This document shows, one piece after another, positions 12,209 to 22,208 of a stretch of DNA of 28,821 nucleotides (the stretch's first letter is position 1; each line of letters opens with the position of its first letter). The stretch lies in the NCBI GenBank assembly GCA_033557685.1, contig JAWQRN010000511.1:1-28821 (forward strand), in the 5' to 3' direction. Position numbers and translations under genes: made by a program. Under the pieces are notes generated by a model. The model was not told where the DNA came from and did no database searches. It worked only from the letters and a program-made list of their open reading frames with translations. The DNA comes from Sperchopsis tessellata (lineage: Eukaryota > Arthropoda > Insecta > Coleoptera > Hydrophilidae).

Positions 12209-13691
12209 GTGAGTTTCAATTGCTTTTTAACTGTAACTTATATGTATTTATATTTTATGTTTGTGTTTTGTATGTATTTATATGGTGTTGTAGATGTAGC
12301 CTGTGTTTAACATTTTATTGTTTAGTTGTCTACGTGGTGTTTTAACTGTTTGGACGTAATGTGTTGCTTTCAATATTTTTCATCAACATAAATTTTATTT
12401 AGTTTTTCTATTATATAAAATATTATATTGTAAGTAACAAAAAACCTCATATTTAAAATATTATTACGTGTGTAATGTGGCACTAGTATTTTTTTGTGAT
12501 TTATTACAAGAGCTATGTAATGCTCCAGTTTAATTATGCTACTTTCCTTGGAAATAATAACTGAATTTTTATTTGTATGCTAAAAGATATGGTAAAAATT
12601 AACATAAGGCAATCAATAGCAAGTGTTAATTGTTTAACAATAAATTAGCTTGTATAATGAACACTTTTGAGAGCTACTATTCTTGATAATGTCCCCTGTA
12701 ATGATGGAAGTACATCAAAAAGAAAAGCTAACACACGGTTATCTATCAAAAACCCTGAAGATATAAATTACCATATATTTTATTTCCTTCTTTGTTACTC
12801 CTTATAAAAATTCTTATCTTACAACATTTCATAATTTATAATGGTAATAAATTAATTAGATAAAGTAAGCTTTCAATAGAATTATTTATACACTAAATAA
12901 GAAGCACAATCAATTAACAGGCCCTGTATATAAACCATGTCCCACTTTTCTTGATCAGTCAATTTAGCTTAAATATGGAAATGTTTAACTCCACAAATTT
13001 CCATATTAATTGTACAAACCCAGACATTTGTTTTGTTACCTTTACCTGGTATAGGTCTAATATATATCTGCACAATTTTTGTAATGAACTTTTTAACCTG
13101 TTTTAAGAAATAAAATAATGCTTTTTTAAAAAAAAAAGCTATAAAAACATTTTTTTTTGCCAATGAAAATCATGTAAGTAGCTAAATTCATCGTCATTAT
13201 CATAATCGTAACTCTCTACTTATATTTATATACAAAATAAATATAAAAGATAATATATATGCAGAATGACTTATGTATTTGTATTTTTTACTTATTCTCT
13301 TAGCATTTATTTTAAATATATTTTAATAATAATCAATGTCATCTGAAACATGGATTTAATCTAAATAAAAATTGATTTAGTTTGGAGCGATAGATATATG
13401 TATGCACCAAGTCTCTGGTTACATCATATTTTAGCAGTAATAGATTTATTTAACAAAAATTGTTTCAGCTGATGCAATTTTTATTATTAATATTTAAAAC
13501 TAATTCGCTTAAGCTTTAGGTATATTTCTTAGCTGTTATATGTTTATGGTTATGTCTAATTGTTTTTTGGTATAATGGATTTACAAGGAAAGCAGTGATA
13601 TCCAAATGTGCCCTCTACATATTTAAAATATGGCATGTTTTGTTGCATTATTGGGGAGTATGGGTGTGATTTTGTTTATGTTTGTCGGCAG
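12209..13691 (+). other. Intron between the two small bru3 exons, with UGU-rich ends
   Basis: This 1.5-kb intron starts GTGAGT and ends GTCGGCAG. Both ends are strikingly rich in TGT: about 12209-12380 and about 13520-13691. The middle is AT-rich and featureless apart from an A-rich run near 13128-13137. Confidence 0.8.
12217..12380 (+). promoter_or_regulatory. UGU-rich intronic tract downstream of the 75-nt exon, candidate CELF-binding splicing regulator
   Basis: About eighteen TGT triplets fall within roughly 165 nt, including TGTTTGTG, GGTGTTGTAG and CTGTGTTT. CELF proteins bind such UGU/GU-rich intronic sequence to promote or repress inclusion of the adjacent exon. Because this is itself a CELF gene, autoregulation is a natural hypothesis. 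Binding is inferred from the motif only. Confidence 0.4.
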
Positions 13692-13769
13692 CTTACCCCG
13701 CGGTATATGGACAGTTTCCACAGGCTATACCCCAACCTATGTCAGCAGTGGCGCCCGCCCAAAGGGAAG
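13692..13769 (+). CDS. bru3: bru3-like CELF gene, small 78-nt linker exon, likely cassette
   Basis: This exon encodes AYPAVYGQFPQAIPQPMSAV then APAQREG, the segment directly before RRM3. The acceptor is TTTGTCGGCAG and the donor GTAAGG. It is symmetric (phase 1-1, 78 nt). The polypyrimidine tract upstream is G/U-rich rather than C/U-rich, with about 11 TGT in the preceding 170 nt, including clusters just before the acceptor. This suggests a weak, factor-dependent acceptor. The exon supplies the end of the flexible linker and skipping it would shorten the RRM2-RRM3 spacing. Confidence 0.89.
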
Positions 13770-14494
13770 GTAAGGCATCTAAATAAAAGCTGATCTCCTA
13801 AACAGTCAATCCCAGTCAAATATAAAAACTTAGCAACCATAAAACAACAAGTAAACAGAACAAGCTTAAAGTAGAAAATAATAAAATAATATTGTTCTGT
13901 GTTTATTACTAAATGTTCGATATTTATTATGTTTGCATCGATATATCTGTACCATTATCTCTGTGTTAAATGTTTATATTGCACTGAATGTCATCCAGTG
14001 TCACTGTTCGCTGTTGTATGGATGTTTTGATTTTACAATAGAAATAAATCCAATGCTTATACATACAGATAATATAAATAAGATAACCAGTTATGTAACT
14101 TATACAAAATAAATAAGTTTTAAATTATTTGTCTTTCTTATTTATTTTTCTTAGATTTCTCGTTTTTATTACAATCAAATAATATGAGGCAAACAATACG
14201 AGAAAACCATTTATACCTACAAACTAATTGCAATTAAAACCTACAAACAAAATATTATCATAAGCTCCTGCAGAGTTTGCTTTAAGAATTTTACACAAAC
14301 AAACAGTGTAAGACTCAAACATCACAGATATTTTTAAGCTGTATTACTGCATAGTATGGCATAACTCTTATCAAACCTGCATTGATTTTAACATCATTCA
14401 GAAACATATAGCATATAGTTAGTGCATGTTATACAAGTGGCTGTACTATTTTCATAAGTAAGATAAATCTCTGCCTTATATGTCAACTTCTATA

Positions 14495-14518
14495 TCACTA
14501 AAATATCAATTTTAGTGA
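14495..14518. repeat. Perfect 10-bp hairpin with 4-nt loop
   Basis: TCACTAAAAT and ATTTTAGTGA are perfect inverted copies separated by ATCA. It is intronic and its role is unknown. Confidence 0.7.
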
Positions 14519-15101
14519 AATTACCCATCCTGCTTATATTGAAATACCGTACAATAGAAATTAATTTATTACTCTATATCAAAGAATTCGTTAATATTGT
14601 CCATTTCAATATAAGAAAATTATTAATCAATATCAACAGACTAAATATTTTCAATATTTGAATAAACATTTCGAAAAAATAATACAAAATGTTAGTAGAA
14701 AATCAATATAATTGACAAGTCTACGAAGATAAATTTAACTTAATTCAAAGATGGTTTTTGAGGGGGCAAGAACAGACTGCAAAACATATGTAGCATTTAA
14801 ATTAAATTGAAAATAATTCATATATTATATATAAGTGTAAATCATCATCACTTATGATTCAATTGTCCAATTATCACACTCTTGTAGACCATACCTGTAC
14901 CTTGTATAAGATGTATCTTAACCCCCCTATCTTTATCATGACATTATAATTGAATTCTAGCAAATCTTCTCTTAAGTAATATAATATATACTATGAGAGC
15001 CATAAGGTCAGTACAGTTTAGTACAAAGAGTTAGAAGCATATGTTTGCTACTAAACGTCCTATGGTTACATAACTGGTTAGCGTAAAATGTAGATGCATA
15101 T

Positions 15102-15117
15102 TATATATATATATATA
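15102..15117. repeat. (TA)n microsatellite
   Basis: A short TA run in an intron. Confidence 0.85.
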
Positions 15118-15207
15118 CTTCAAATCAAATCCTAATCCATATAAAATAATCATCCGATGGTTTATGAGCATAATAAAATCATTAATGTATATAAGGTTTC
15201 CCTACAG

Positions 15208-15366
15208 GGTGCTCCATATCAGGGCCGGAGGGCTGCAACCTCTTTATTTATCACCTACCCCAAGAATTTGGAGATGCCGAGCTGATGCAAATGTTCCTGC
15301 CATTTGGAAATGTCATCAGTTCAAAAGTGTTCATTGACCGTGCCACCAACCAGAGCAAATGTTTTG
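15208..15366 (+). CDS. bru3: bru3-like CELF gene, RRM3 first half (RNP2)
   Basis: The 159-nt exon encodes CSISGPEGCNLFIYHLPQEF and then GDAELMQMFLPFGNVISSKV through NQSKCF. LFIYHL (about residues 205-210 of the 288 visible) is the RNP2 strand of RRM3. The MFLPFG helix-turn and SSKVFID strand follow, as in every CELF RRM3. The acceptor is CCCTACAG and the donor GTAAGA. The last residues KCF are the first three positions of the RNP1 octamer, which is split by the next intron. RRM3 is the C-terminal RNA-binding domain and contacts UGU-containing RNA. Confidence 0.96.
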
Positions 15367-16101
15367 GTAAGAATCATTATTTCTCAATAATATCAAAATT
15401 ACACCTTTATTCAGTTTTTTTTTAATGAAGTTTTACATGAAAGAATATTTTTCACAACAAATTTCGTTTTCAGTCAGCACAAACAATGTATAAGGTACCA
15501 TATACTATTGGTTTTCCAAAATATAGAAGTGACATATCAAAAAGACTCCAGGCAACAGCTCTGAGTTTCACACTTTACTTTGTTTTTAGATAACCTAGAA
15601 AATTGTTGTATCAAAAATTAAATTAACTTTTGGGATTTTAATTAATGACAGGTGACAGGTATCATGTGATTAAGCTTTTAATTTAGAATGTTCAGTTTAT
15701 ATGTGGCAAAATTAATCCAAAATTTCAAACTAACTTTCACAGCCATTGGAAAAATAGCTGCTACACAGCAAAACATCAATTTAAATATAAATGTTAATTG
15801 TCGATAACTAATTTTTAATAATCAAATATTATATGTACATCATTACTTGTAATGCAAAATATTAAAAAAAACAAAATGGTATAGACTACTATGGTTTATA
15901 TCTATAGGAAGGATGTTTCTAGGTGTAAACTATGTAAAGGCGCTGTAGTAATATCTAACTTGTAATATGTACAAATCATTAGAACTTTTCGGACTCTCTA
16001 CACAGTTTCCGCCTGAAAACAAATTTACTATAACAAAAGAATCTATGATTATTTTTATAATTTTAAAACAATTGATTCTAATATTTATTTTCTGTTTTCA
16101 G
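15367..16101 (+). other. Last intron of the bru3-like gene, splitting RNP1
   Basis: This 735-nt intron starts GTAAGA and ends TCTGTTTTCAG. It interrupts the RRM3 RNP1 octamer between KCF and GFVSF. Nothing else was seen in it. Confidence 0.92.
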
Positions 16102-16229
16102 GGTTTGTGTCATTTGACAACCCAGCAAGTGCTCAAACAGCCATTCAAGCAATGAACGGCTTCCAAATTGGAATGAAGAGGCTTAAGGTGCAGTTGAAAA
16201 GGCCCAAGGATGCGAACAGACCATACTAA
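16102..16229 (+). CDS. bru3: bru3-like CELF gene, terminal coding exon (RRM3 second half, RNP1, stop)
   Basis: After the acceptor TCTGTTTTCAG this exon completes the RNP1 octamer KCFGFVSF. It then encodes DNPASAQTAIQAMNGFQIGM and KRLKVQLKRPKDANRPY before TAA at 16227-16229. The AIQAMNGFQIGMKRLKVQLKR block is diagnostic of the CELF RRM3 C-terminus, and the KRPKD-RPY tail is the usual insect ending, so the stop is native. The 3'UTR starts at 16230 and carries a 20-bp palindrome within its first 40 nt. Confidence 0.96.
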
Positions 16230-16249
16230 CCCTGGCCCTCACATGCAGA

Positions 16250-16269
16250 TTGCGTAATTTATTACGCAA
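16250..16269. repeat. 20-bp near-perfect palindrome just after the bru3 stop codon
   Basis: TTGCGTAAT and ATTACGCAA are perfect inverted copies separated by TT. In RNA this forms a stem of at least 7 bp with an AUUUAU loop, starting 20 nt after the stop. Its function is unknown. Confidence 0.7.
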
Positions 16270-16900
16270 ATACCATAGTATACTAGATGCAACTAATTTA
16301 TAAGAGTATTTGCTATCTACTATATACTGAACATGCCTGGTCAACACTCCGAGCAGGGGACTCCTAATTGTGAATCGTTTGCATCGCCCACGGGACTATT
16401 CGAGAAATTCCAAATGGGCTGTGATTAAATAACAAATCAGTGTTTGATTGTACAGGCCGTTTTGTCTTCTCGTGCGTGAATAATATGTATCACTATTTTG
16501 TGAAAACTCTTATTATACGTTGTAAGTATTGTGTGTTTAACTGTAATTGATAAATTAATTTTCGACGTGGGCGGTGTTGAACCTCCTGCATTGTTGCCAA
16601 AGAAACTTAGACCGGGCATGTTTCATTGTGATGCTAGTCACATACCTGGCTCGGAGTCCACACTTACAGGGAGTAGATCATATTGTCGAGTCTCCCAAAA
16701 TATATACAAAATATATATATTATATATACACAAAAAGAGCCACGACATATTTATATTTAAATTAACAATACCTATACAAAATAGTGTAATATTTCTACTA
16801 AATTTTAAGTAACATAATCCTTACAAAGTACCAACTATATATTAATCTGTAAATTATTAGCAAGTAGTAGGTTTAGATGATAGTTAAGAGAGTGGTCGTG

Positions 16901-16920
16901 ATACCGCGGCCCAGCGGTAT
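16901..16920 (+). repeat. GC-rich hairpin in the 3'UTR
   Basis: ATACCGC and GCGGTAT are a perfect 7-bp stem around a GGCCCA loop, with a possible additional G-U pair at the base. It opens a GC-rich block in otherwise AT-rich sequence. A second stem nearby pairs AGAGTGG (17097-17103) with CCACTCT (17126-17132). Confidence 0.6.
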
Positions 16921-17544
16921 TAAAACAAAAATCATTATCGATTTTAGAACAATACGTTCACAGTTTATGAATTTTATCTAATATGTAAGTTTATATATCA
17001 AAAAAAATGCAAGTTGTGCGTTTTCGCCAAAATAGTTGTTGAGAGTTAGTTGACGCTTTGCGGACCGAAGAAGTTGGTCCACGGACAGGCCGGGAGAGAG
17101 TGGAGAAGAGAGACACTCGGCTGGGCCACTCTAGTCAAATTATCCAGCCAGCCCATGGTGCAGGCTGCAGATTAGTTAATACATTTAGAATTAATTTAGT
17201 ACTTAAGACATATATTTAGTCATATATAATATATGCTATATATTATTAAAAATATCTAACGTATTTTTAGGTATATATATTTGCGTTTGTTTTTGGCTGA
17301 GATACAATTGTGCAATATTAAAAACAGATCGACTGATACACACTAGGATGATATGTATGTACTTTTTTCTTATATATTGGTAACTTACAATTTTCTACTT
17401 TCTTGACCTGTTTACAAGCAGTTGATTTGCTCCGGTATCTATTTTAAACTTTAACTTATTTTTTAAATCTTGGTAGTTATAGTGAATAGTAGTAGTAGCA
17501 TTCCACGCTTTTGGCTATTGACATTCCTTCGGCGCTGGAACTTA

Positions 17545-17550
17545 AATAAA
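17545..17550 (+). terminator. Candidate polyadenylation signal AATAAA (proximal)
   Basis: This is the first canonical AATAAA after the bru3 stop codon, about 1.3 kb downstream. Cleavage here would give the short 3'UTR form. Others at 18150-18155 and 18853-18858 could give longer forms. AATAAA is frequent by chance in DNA this AT-rich, so RNA evidence is needed to confirm use. Confidence 0.35.
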
Positions 17551-17872
17551 AATTTATTAACATAACATTAACAAGCTCGCTTGGGCAGGTAGTGGAATCT
17601 GCCCGGATTGTCTAGTCTAATTAATTGTTCTAAAGATAAAAGAGTAAAAACCATGGTCTCCCCAATCAGAAGACACGTGCGGATAATAATCATTCTGTAA
17701 ACGCAGCGAAGTGATCTAGGATACAGGGTATGTTTTTGCAATTATTTGTGTAACTGTTTCTCATCGTTGAGAGGGCGGTCATCGTGTTTCTATTAGTAAT
17801 ATGTATTCATAGTCCGCGTCCGCAGCGGGTCGCCGCGCATCCCTCGCTATCAAGCCATCTCATCACCCATGC

Positions 17873-17880
17873 TGTATATA
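17873..17880 (+). promoter_or_regulatory. Pumilio-type TGTATATA element in the 3'UTR
   Basis: TGTATATA matches the consensus UGUANAUA bound by Pumilio/PUF proteins, which repress or destabilise mRNAs. One 8-mer match is weak evidence on its own in AT-rich DNA. Confidence 0.3.
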
Positions 17881-18290
17881 TTGGGGTCCATTCGATTTGC
17901 ACCATTTTATACAAAACTCGCGGTCCTTTCTTGATGTCACAGACAAGAAGTGTACCTGTTAAAAGAAAATTGATCCATTTTTATAATATTTTAGATGCTA
18001 AATATGTGAGCAGGCGCGCTTCATCAGATTTTAATATATATATAATATCATTTTTCGTTGATGAAATCTAGTCCCATTTATTGCGCACCCATTTCATCAA
18101 CATATATTTTAGCTACGAAGTAGGGTAGGATAGTTGATAATCATTATTTAATAAATTGACTAAACGTATGGCATTTCAGAGAAGAATGAAACTCAAACAG
18201 GTACTCATACTCATAGAAAGCTTAAAAAAAAGTCGTGACTGGTAGTGTCGGTCGTATCGAGAGGCATTATTAAAACACACACACGCATCT

Positions 18291-18305
18291 CTAGTCTAGT
18301 CTAGT
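18291..18305. repeat. CTAGT triplicate
   Basis: Three perfect tandem CTAGT units in the presumed bru3 3'UTR, preceded by a short CA run. Confidence 0.8.
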
Positions 18306-18870
18306 GTTATACACTATGCCAATAATTATTTTTTATTTACTTGTATATGAAGATTACCCAACATTGCTATGCTGGGACCAACTCATTATTTTCGCAATTC
18401 TTGGCAAGAAGAAGTTTGACCATAATCTAGTCAGGAGTCCCTGTGATTTGTGCAGGGCTGTGTTGTGTACATTAACACAATGATATGATACAGACCTATG
18501 CATGCACGTTGTATTATAGTGTTATATATCAATCCATGTTATTATTTATTCCTATTTTATTATTAGTAGTTTTAGAACTTTTTGAAGCTTTTCTAAATGG
18601 TGCCCTATGTGCAACAGGGGCTTTGCACAGTGGTTAGTTTGTGACTCAACTCCAATGCAAATCACCTGTTGTCAAGACGGCACTGCCTACGCTTGTATAC
18701 AGTATTACGCGGTCCGCTGTAGATTGATACGCAGGATGCTCGGGTGCGAGTACCCATTTATCAATATTCGACATAATTCTATCAATTAAGATAATCCATG
18801 CCATACTCTGTTGCATGTCAGTTTTATTACATTTTACACAAAATTATTATAAAATAAATGATTACATAAT

Positions 18871-19784
18871 ATTATATTATTATATTATATATAGTAGATA
18901 ATTAAATTTAAATATTTATAACCTGCTAAACTTGTAATACGATAATGTAAAAACATATGAGTAAATTAGACAATGAATGCGTGGTGAACTTTTTAACCAT
19001 TTTTGCAGATATTGATTTTGATTATAAAGTTTGCTGATATATATACATATAATATATATTTCTATGAATTTTAAAACCCTTTTCGATTTTCTCAAAATTA
19101 AATATCAATGTATATTGTACAAGTTCATTGTTTAATTATTTCAAAGGAATGACCTTACATTTGTTTTTTGTTTATCGAAAATCATTGTTCAGATTATTCA
19201 TTATTGTATACTGAGCGCAATTGTCGGTGCTCAATTCAACATAATCTATTGTCCGAAATATTTTTGACAAGTCTGTCTTTATTGATTATATATCTGTCAG
19301 ACCATAAATAAATCCAATTCAAATACAGTTTATTAAAGATATTTTTTTAGTTTTCATTATCTACAATGTTCTACTTGATTCTATAAAACCAATTGGTTTG
19401 GATTTATTTTGGAATGCTATCCAGTTCATATAAAACTTTATAAAAGAATTATAAATTAATAAAGTTAAATATAATGCATATCTATAAAGCGTTTCATTTA
19501 CCCTAAGATAATTTACATCTTGTAAGTAGAATTATGTAAAGTAAGTAAACCAAACAAATACAAGCAGTAACACACATAATTTATCTTTTCTGAAAAATAA
19601 AATTATCACAAATAATCTGTGGAAGATTTTTGGAAGCTTAAATTTAAGTGATGATTAAAATCAGATCATTCATCTTTTTTGATGAGACAGCGACAAATGA
19701 GTAAGCATCTTAAAGAGTTTGGGAATTAAGTCAATTAATATAATTATAGATTATAAATGTACAAATCATGACGATTCCTTTTTA
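18871..19784. other. Intergenic AT-rich DNA
   Basis: This lies between the presumed end of the bru3 3'UTR and the retrotransposon remnant. I see no coding segments, RNA genes or clear repeats. Confidence 0.5.
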
Positions 19785-19812
19785 GAAGTGCGCTCCCCTG
19801 TCGGTTGTATTC

Positions 19813-19905
19813 TCTGACCATGAGGCGGTCCTCTGTCATTTAAATATGGAAGATAATATTAAGAGAACAATGGAGATTTACGGACGTGACTATAGTGAGG
19901 GTTGA
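19813..19905 (+). pseudogene. Endonuclease C-terminal remnant of the non-LTR element
   Basis: The frame reads SDHEAVLCHLNMEDN and continues to TGA at 19903-19905. SDHxxV is the last conserved motif of the AP-like endonuclease domain of non-LTR retrotransposons. Sequence immediately upstream is in another frame, indicating a frameshift. Confidence 0.6.
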
Positions 19906-20022
19906 TTATGGATGCACAACAGGAGGTTGCAGCAAAAAAATAAGAATTGGTGACCAAAGGCCTCAAAATTAGTCGAAAAGACATTGGCATACATACGAAA
20001 ATTCACATCAGAAGTATGATTT

Positions 20023-20415
20023 CATAATTACTTCGCGTGCTATAAACGTACAGTAAAAAGGATTATAAAACTATCTAAGAACTTATGTCTAGAGAATAGA
20101 CTTGCCAATTCGGATAATATCGCGAGGGAATCATGGAAGTTTGTAAAAGAACTAACATGCTCTAACGCTGTCCCTAACGAAATTTCAATTGAAGTTAACG
20201 ACGAAAAGATAACTGATCCACAAACAATAGCGGAGAGCCTTAATGAGTATTTCCTTTCTGTTGCGGGATCAATTATAGAAAGAATAATTAGCCAACCGTA
20301 TCGAGATCTTAAATTTTTGCCAGCATACTTCTTTTTGAAGCCTACACCATATTCCGCTCCAAGTTATACGTCAACTGCCGCTGCACGTGCTGGCGTGTTT
20401 TACTTAATTAATTAA
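20023..20415 (+). pseudogene. Linker region between endonuclease and reverse transcriptase of the non-LTR element
   Basis: An open stretch of about 130 codons without ATG includes YKRTVKRIIKLSKN, then ARESWKFVKELTCSNAVPNE and ITDPQTIAESLNEYFLSVAG. The pattern WKFVKEL...ITDPQTIAESLNEYF is the usual segment before the RT domain in Jockey/CR1 elements. It ends at TAA 20413-20415. The RT continues in another frame from about 20427. Confidence 0.7.
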
Positions 20416-20426
20416 CTGCTCTTTTA

Positions 20427-20907
20427 GGGAAGGTATTTTTCCCTCGTGCTTCAAAAAGGCAAACATGATTCCAGTTCATAAGGGTGGTAAAGACTACACA
20501 ACCTAATAATTTTCAGCCTATATCCTTATTACCACCCATACTCTCAAAGATAATTGAAAAACTATTTCTAGATCGTATGCAATTTATTTCACGTGAAAAC
20601 CTATTAACTTACCTCCAATATGGCTTTAGAAAAGATACCTCTACCGGCGACGCGGTATATTGCCTACTTTAGGATGTGTATGGTCATATGAATGACAGAA
20701 AAAAGGTTGCCACAATGTTATGTGACCTGAGCAAGGTGTTTAACTGTGTTTGTACCCGAATGTTGCTCCGTAAACTTGAGTGCTATGGGTTTCGAAGTAT
20801 CTCCAATAATTGGTTGCGGTCATACCTTGTAGGGCGCAGTCAGTTTGTCTCCATTAACAATCTTAGTGGACAAAGCGCATGCTCCAGGATAGGGCTGAAG
20901 AAGTGAC
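20427..20907 (+). pseudogene. Reverse transcriptase N-terminal half of the non-LTR element, frameshifted
   Basis: REGIFPSCFKKANMIPVHKG is followed by a frameshift near 20490. Then NNFQPISLLPPILSKIIEKL and NLLTYLQYGFRKDTSTGDAV run to an in-frame TAG at 20670-20672. Next, MLCDLSKVFNCVCTRMLLRK and WLRSYLVGRSQFVSINNLSG run to TGA at 20905-20907. PISLLP, GFRKDTST and DLSKVFNCV correspond to conserved RT blocks. The block with PQGS and the FADD catalytic motif should follow and is missing. Confidence 0.85.
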
Positions 20908-20940
20908 ATTCACCAGAACAACAGAGGGAACAATTTATAA

Positions 20941-21129
20941 TTGCCAAGACCGGAGTTCTCACATGTTAGAAATTCGCCTTTCTATATGGGCAAAACTTAT
21001 TTTAATAGGGTGCCAAGCGACATTCGTGCAGTCCATACATGGAGACTGTTCCGACGTGGAGTCAAGCAAATTTTGATTGAAAGGGTGCTGTATTCTCTGG
21101 ACAAGCTCCCTGAGTGTGACTTTGAATAA
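20941..21129 (+). pseudogene. ORF2 C-terminal domain remnant of the non-LTR element
   Basis: MPRPEFSHVRNSPFYMGKTY followed by FNRVPSDIRAVHTWRLFRRG matches the characteristic end of Jockey/CR1-type ORF2 proteins (RNSPxYxGxxxFNxLPxDIR). It ends LPECDFE at TAA 21127-21129. It directly follows the truncated RT, which marks the internal deletion. Confidence 0.75.
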
Positions 21130-22054
21130 TCTCTACTATGACTTGTATTTTTATGTTTTTATTGTATTGTTTTTTTTTTGTACTGTATTTATATGATTTT
21201 TGGGGCTCATTTTGTGCATATGTGCCCTATTTTTAATATTATGAGATGTTAGTGATGTCTTTGTATGTAAGCACTGCCATTGATGGGGTCAATAAGGTTC
21301 TATTCTATAATAAATTTGTTTATGGAATATATTCCAAAGAAATATTAAAATACTATAGGAAATTCCAATTTTCTTGACCCTAGTTGCATGTAGAAAATAA
21401 GGTATTACAAGAGGCTAGCAAAATATTTTAGTTTTTATACATTTCATTTTATAAACAACTTTATCTATTAGCTATTTTAAAGAATGTTCTATAAATTGTG
21501 ACGTTCGTTACAGCGAAGGTTCTTAAAATGAGAGTTGTCTATATATTAAAAATGGTTTATGTAAAAATAGTGAAAGGTGGTAAAGTTGCTAGAGATACAA
21601 ATAAACCTAAGAAAAAATAGGTAGCATATTGAAGCGAGTTGAAATTGGAAAACCATTATGCCATATTTTGATTTCTATTATTAAAAATATACATAATTCC
21701 AATTAGTAACATATTAGTTAATTTCTTAATGGGTAATTGATTAAAAATTTAAGGAAAAAATAAAATTCACAAACTTTATGTGAAAACTAAAATAAATAAT
21801 AATGTTTTGTTATGTTGGATTCGTCCTGTTTGAGTAGTGTTAGTACATTATATCCTTGATCAGATTTGCATCCGGTAACTGAATGGACTGAATTTCAATT
21901 TAAATATTTCTGCCCTTTAATTTACAAAAGCGGTAGTGTGCTTCAGGTTATTATCTTAATGATAAATCCATCTAAGTGGCATCTCCTCTTCAGCATATGG
22001 TAACATTACACTATTGACTTGATATATTTTAATGGACCCATTCCAAAATATGAG

Positions 22055-22208
22055 AAACAGCCTCAAACCTGGACACAACTTCCATGATGCTTCAAAGTTG
22101 TCAGTGTATATTTAGGATGTAATTTATTATTCTTAGGTTGCCAAATAAACAAAATTCTTCTTTACTGTTCCTTACAAAAATTCATTTGGTGCGAATATCA
22201 GTTTTTTG
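22055..22208 (+). repeat. Dispersed repeat, copy 1
   Basis: The segment from about CAGCCTCAAACCTGGACA to GCGAATATCAGTTTTTTG is closely similar to 24078-24206. It shares an almost identical core, TTCTTAGGTTGCCAAATAAA onward. This copy carries about 26 extra bases after CCTGGACA that begin CAACTT and end AAGTTG. Confidence 0.85.

Larger units (their letters stand above)
13770..15207 (+). other. Intron of the bru3-like gene
   Basis: This 1.4-kb AT-rich intron contains a perfect 10-bp hairpin at 14495-14518 (TCACTAAAAT, loop ATCA) and a (TA)n run at 15102-15117. No additional exon was recognised. Confidence 0.85.
16230..18870 (+). other. Probable long 3'UTR of the bru3-like gene
   Basis: No coding segment is recognisable after the stop. 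Candidate AATAAA signals lie at 17545-17550, 18150-18155 and 18853-18858, so several 3'UTR lengths are possible and the outer limit here is inferred. Parts are clearly less AT-rich than the introns (16895-17135, 17570-17720, 17815-17870). The region contains two hairpins, a Pumilio-type TGTATATA at 17873-17880 and a CTAGT triplicate at 18291-18305. Short open frames at 16531, 17784 and 18607 resemble nothing and look incidental. Confidence 0.55.
19785..21312 (+). mobile_element. Defective non-LTR retrotransposon (Jockey/CR1-like), 5'-truncated with an internal deletion
   Basis: In order on the plus strand there are remnants of the endonuclease end (SDHEAV), the EN-RT linker, the reverse-transcriptase fingers/palm start, and the ORF2 C-terminus. 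An AT-rich 3' end follows, finishing CAATAAGGTTCTATTCTATA, whose TTCTA-repeat tail is typical of many insect Jockey-type elements. Pieces lie in different frames with several stops. The RT region jumps from the Q-V-I-N-N block straight to the C-terminal domain, so the catalytic FADD segment is absent and the copy cannot mobilise itself. The 5' boundary is approximate and no target-site duplication is evident. Confidence 0.85.

Noticed and set aside
12969..13163. 64-codon minus-strand frame in a bru3 intron
   Set aside because: Driven by poly-A/T runs (Phe/Lys repeats) and not protein-like.
17784..18071. 95-codon open frame in the presumed bru3 3'UTR
   Set aside because: Starts with GTG, not ATG. 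It shows no recognisable motif, lies downstream of a native stop and has composition typical of the surrounding UTR.
18607..18789. 60-codon Cys-rich ATG open frame
   Set aside because: Short, no family resemblance, no signal peptide or splice context. Most likely incidental in the 3'UTR.
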